Assembly (NCBI GenBank): GCA_027346925.1
Contig: DAIERH010000111.1
Span: forward strand, 1 to 7,326
Direction: 5' to 3'
Length of the DNA stretch: 7,326 bases
From: Geobacter sp.
Lineage (GTDB): Bacteria; Desulfobacterota; Desulfuromonadia; Geobacterales; Pseudopelobacteraceae
Shown here piece after piece: positions 5,644 through 7,326 of the stretch. Numbering within the stretch: the first letter of the stretch is position 1; every line of letters begins with the position of its first letter. The notes beneath the pieces are model-generated. The model saw only the letters and a list, made by a program, of their open reading frames with translations. It searched no databases and had not been told where the DNA came from. The position numbers were made by a program, and so were the translations under genes.

Positions 5644-7326
5644 CTACCCCAGCCTGAATCTCCCCACCAGGCTTTGCAGCTCACCGGCCTGCCCGGCCAA
5701 CTGGGCCGCGGCGCTGGCGGTTTCCTCGGCCCCTCGGGCGGTCTGTTCAACGACCTCGGTGATCTGCTGGATGTTGGAGGATATTTCATGGGTGGTGGCG
5801 GTCTGCTCTTCGGCGGCTGTGGCCACCTGACTGATCTGCATGGTCACGGCGTTGGCCTGTTCCAGGATATTCCTCAGCGCGCCACCGGAACGGGCCGCCT
5901 CTGCGGTGCCGTTCTCCACCTCGGCCACCCCTTCCTCCATGGCGCCGACCGCCGCCCTGGTCTCGCCCTGGATGGCCTTGATCATGGCGCCGATCTCGCG
6001 GGTGGCATTGGTGGTACGCTCTGCCAGTGCCCGCACCTCGTCGGCCACCACCGCAAAGCCGCGCCCCTGGTCGCCGGCACGGGCCGCCTCGATGGCGGCG
6101 TTCAGGGCCAGAAGGTTGGTCTGGTCCGCAATATCCTCAATGGTGCCCACAATGGTGCCGATCTGATCGGAGCGCTTGCCCAGGGTGGATACGGTGGCGG
6201 CGCTGTCCTTGACCCGCTCGGCGATGCGTGCCATCACCTGGATGGTGTTCTCCACCACCAGAGTGCCGCCGGTGGCCGAATCGGCGGCGTCCTTTGCGCC
6301 CACGGCGGCATTCTGGCAGTTGGCGGCAATGTCGTTGGCCGTGGCCGCCATCTCTTCTCCGGCGGTTGCCACGGTCTGGGACTGCGCCACCATCCGTTCC
6401 GTGCCGGTGGCGATCAGTTCGGATGTGGAGCGGAGCTTGGCCGAGATGGCGGCAACCCGTTCGGCGGTCACGGCCACATCGGCGATAATGGCGCGCAGTT
6501 TGTCCATGAACCGGTTGAAATAGGTCCCCAGTTCGCCCAGTTCGTCGTTGCAGTCCACGTCGAGCCGTTTGGTCAGGTCCCCCTCCCCTTCCGCGATGTC
6601 ACGCAGCCTCGATATTGTGGCAAAAATGGGCCTGACCAGCGAGCGGACGACCAGCAGCCCCGCAACCCCCGAAACAGCTATGGTCACGATGATCACCCCC
6701 AGGATTGCGGTGCGCACCCGGCCGGCGGCGGTAGCATTGACGGCGCAGAGGCGATTCACACCCTCCAGCTTGTTCTTCACCAGCTGGGCCAACGATTCGG
6801 TCGGTTTCCTGGCCAGGGGGGCGACCCGTGATGTGGCATAGGTGATCATTGCCACGCGATCGTCATGATTGCCGGAAAAGGCGGCACCACGGGCCATTTC
6901 GCCCAGCTTCACCGCCTCTTGGACGTAGGCGTGCACCCCCTCTTGGAAGGAAGCGAGCAGTTCACGTTCCCGTGGTTTGGCCCCCTTGTCCAGGGCGGCG
7001 ACCACCTCCTTGATTGCGGCCAGGTGCCGTTCCATCTCGTCGCTCTTGGCCTTCATCTTGTCGGCATCGGTGAGAAAGAGGATATAAGCGACACAGAGGC
7101 GGACGTTGAGAAAGCCCTTCTCCAGGTCGTTGTACCGGGAGGTTTCGTTCAACTCCTGGTTCGAGCGCCCCAAGGCCTCGTTCAGTCGTGAAATGCCGCC
7201 GATGGACACCGCACCGACGATGACCAGCGACAGGCCGGGGTCCGTGCGCACGGCCAGGATGATGCCGCCGATCGCGGTGAAGGGAGCCATCACCAGCATG
7301 GTAAGCGCCATGGTGATGAACTGCTG
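5644..7326 (-). CDS. Methyl-accepting chemotaxis protein (partial, start lies right of the window)
   Basis: This is a membrane receptor that passes a stimulus through CheW and CheA to the flagellum or another output. The frame stays open to the right edge, with QQFIT before the first in-window Met at 7311, so the true start is probably outside. Counting from that Met: hydrophobic segments at about 1-21 and 27-40; a mostly helical sensor region at 41-200 of four-helix-bundle size; a transmembrane helix at about 203-222 (LGVIIVTIAVSGVAGLLVV); HAMP at about 223-275, with RP at 227-228 and the DE-LG element; and the signalling coiled coil to the end. The hairpin tip is canonical, with DQTNLLALNAAIEAARAGD at 396-414 and VVADEVRALAERT at 421-433. 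Candidate methylation segments are AGEEMAATA (317-325) and AAEEQTATT (499-507). About 140 residues flank each side of the tip, closest to the 40-heptad class. The protein ends VGRFRLG with no NWETF-type pentapeptide. The ligand is unknown. Confidence 0.95.
   Translation of the reverse strand, partial: QQFITMALTMLVMAPFTAIGGIILAVRTDPGLSLVIVGAVSIGGISRLNEALGRSNQELNETSRYNDLEKGFLNVRLCVAYILFLTDADKMKAKSDEMERHLAAIKEVVAALDKGAKPRERELLASFQEGVHAYVQEAVKLGEMARGAAFSGNHDDRVAMITYATSRVAPLARKPTESLAQLVKNKLEGVNRLCAVNATAAGRVRTAILGVIIVTIAVSGVAGLLVVRSLVRPIFATISRLRDIAEGEGDLTKRLDVDCNDELGELGTYFNRFMDKLRAIIADVAVTAERVAAISAKLRSTSELIATGTERMVAQSQTVATAGEEMAATANDIAANCQNAAVGAKDAADSATGGTLVVENTIQVMARIAERVKDSAATVSTLGKRSDQIGTIVGTIEDIADQTNLLALNAAIEAARAGDQGRGFAVVADEVRALAERTTNATREIGAMIKAIQGETRAAVGAMEEGVAEVENGTAEAARSGGALRNILEQANAVTMQISQVATAAEEQTATTHEISSNIQQITEVVEQTARGAEETASAAAQLAGQAGELQSLVGRFRLG

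Noticed and set aside
5298..5789. A longer form of the 95-aa protein starting at 5789
   Set aside because: The extra N-terminal residues overlap the receptor gene, are Pro/Arg/Ser low-complexity, and the internal ATG at 5585 has a strong ribosome-binding site.
5638..6831. A 397-codon plus-strand open frame opposite the chemotaxis receptor
   Set aside because: Its Gly/His/Leu-rich translation is the complement of the Ala/Glu-rich signalling coil. The receptor on the minus strand has an unmistakable hairpin-tip motif.
1..7326. A defence or mobile-element system built around SbcCD
   Set aside because: No integrase, transposase, toxin, helicase or other defence gene is present. The SbcCD pair is a standard repair complex, and the neighbours are a receptor and small secreted proteins.

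Overview
The DNA is GC-rich and bacterial. It carries an SbcD/SbcC nuclease pair, a methyl-accepting chemotaxis protein, and two small secreted proteins rich in Tyr, Trp and Gly. One of the secreted proteins ends in a C-x(12)-CPSGW module of a kind I associate with Desulfuromonadota (Geobacter and relatives). That organism call is an inference from protein style and gene content, at moderate confidence. No rRNA, tRNA, CRISPR array, insertion sequence or phage gene is visible.

Layout. Positions 2-91 hold what looks like the last 29 codons of a plus-strand gene, closed by a strong intrinsic terminator at 125-147. A GC-rich, fold-prone intergenic stretch follows. It leads to a plus-strand gene for a secreted 163-aa protein (356-847). 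A long hairpin at 872-908 separates this gene from the convergent minus-strand block.

From 945 to the right edge, every gene is on the minus strand. In transcription order these are a methyl-accepting chemotaxis protein whose start lies beyond the right edge (5644-7326), a 95-aa winged-helix-like protein (5298-5585), a Gly/Trp/Tyr-rich secreted protein with a 15-residue tandem repeat (4683-5174), sbcD (3389-4639) and sbcC (945-3386).

How the genes relate. SbcD (Mre11-type nuclease) and SbcC (Rad50-type ATPase) are adjacent, 2 nt apart, and almost certainly form one complex that processes DNA ends and hairpins. The chemotaxis receptor and the small winged-helix-like protein are 58 nt apart with no visible terminator, so they may be co-transcribed. 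The two small secreted proteins flank the sbcDC pair, and nothing in the sequence ties them to DNA repair.

The window is mostly ordinary housekeeping and accessory sequence, and I see no convincing undescribed multi-gene system. The points most worth a second look are the CX6C hook apex in SbcC in place of CXXC, a possible three-way-junction RNA fold upstream of the first secreted protein, the unusual N-terminal membrane region of the receptor, and the receptor/winged-helix gene pair.
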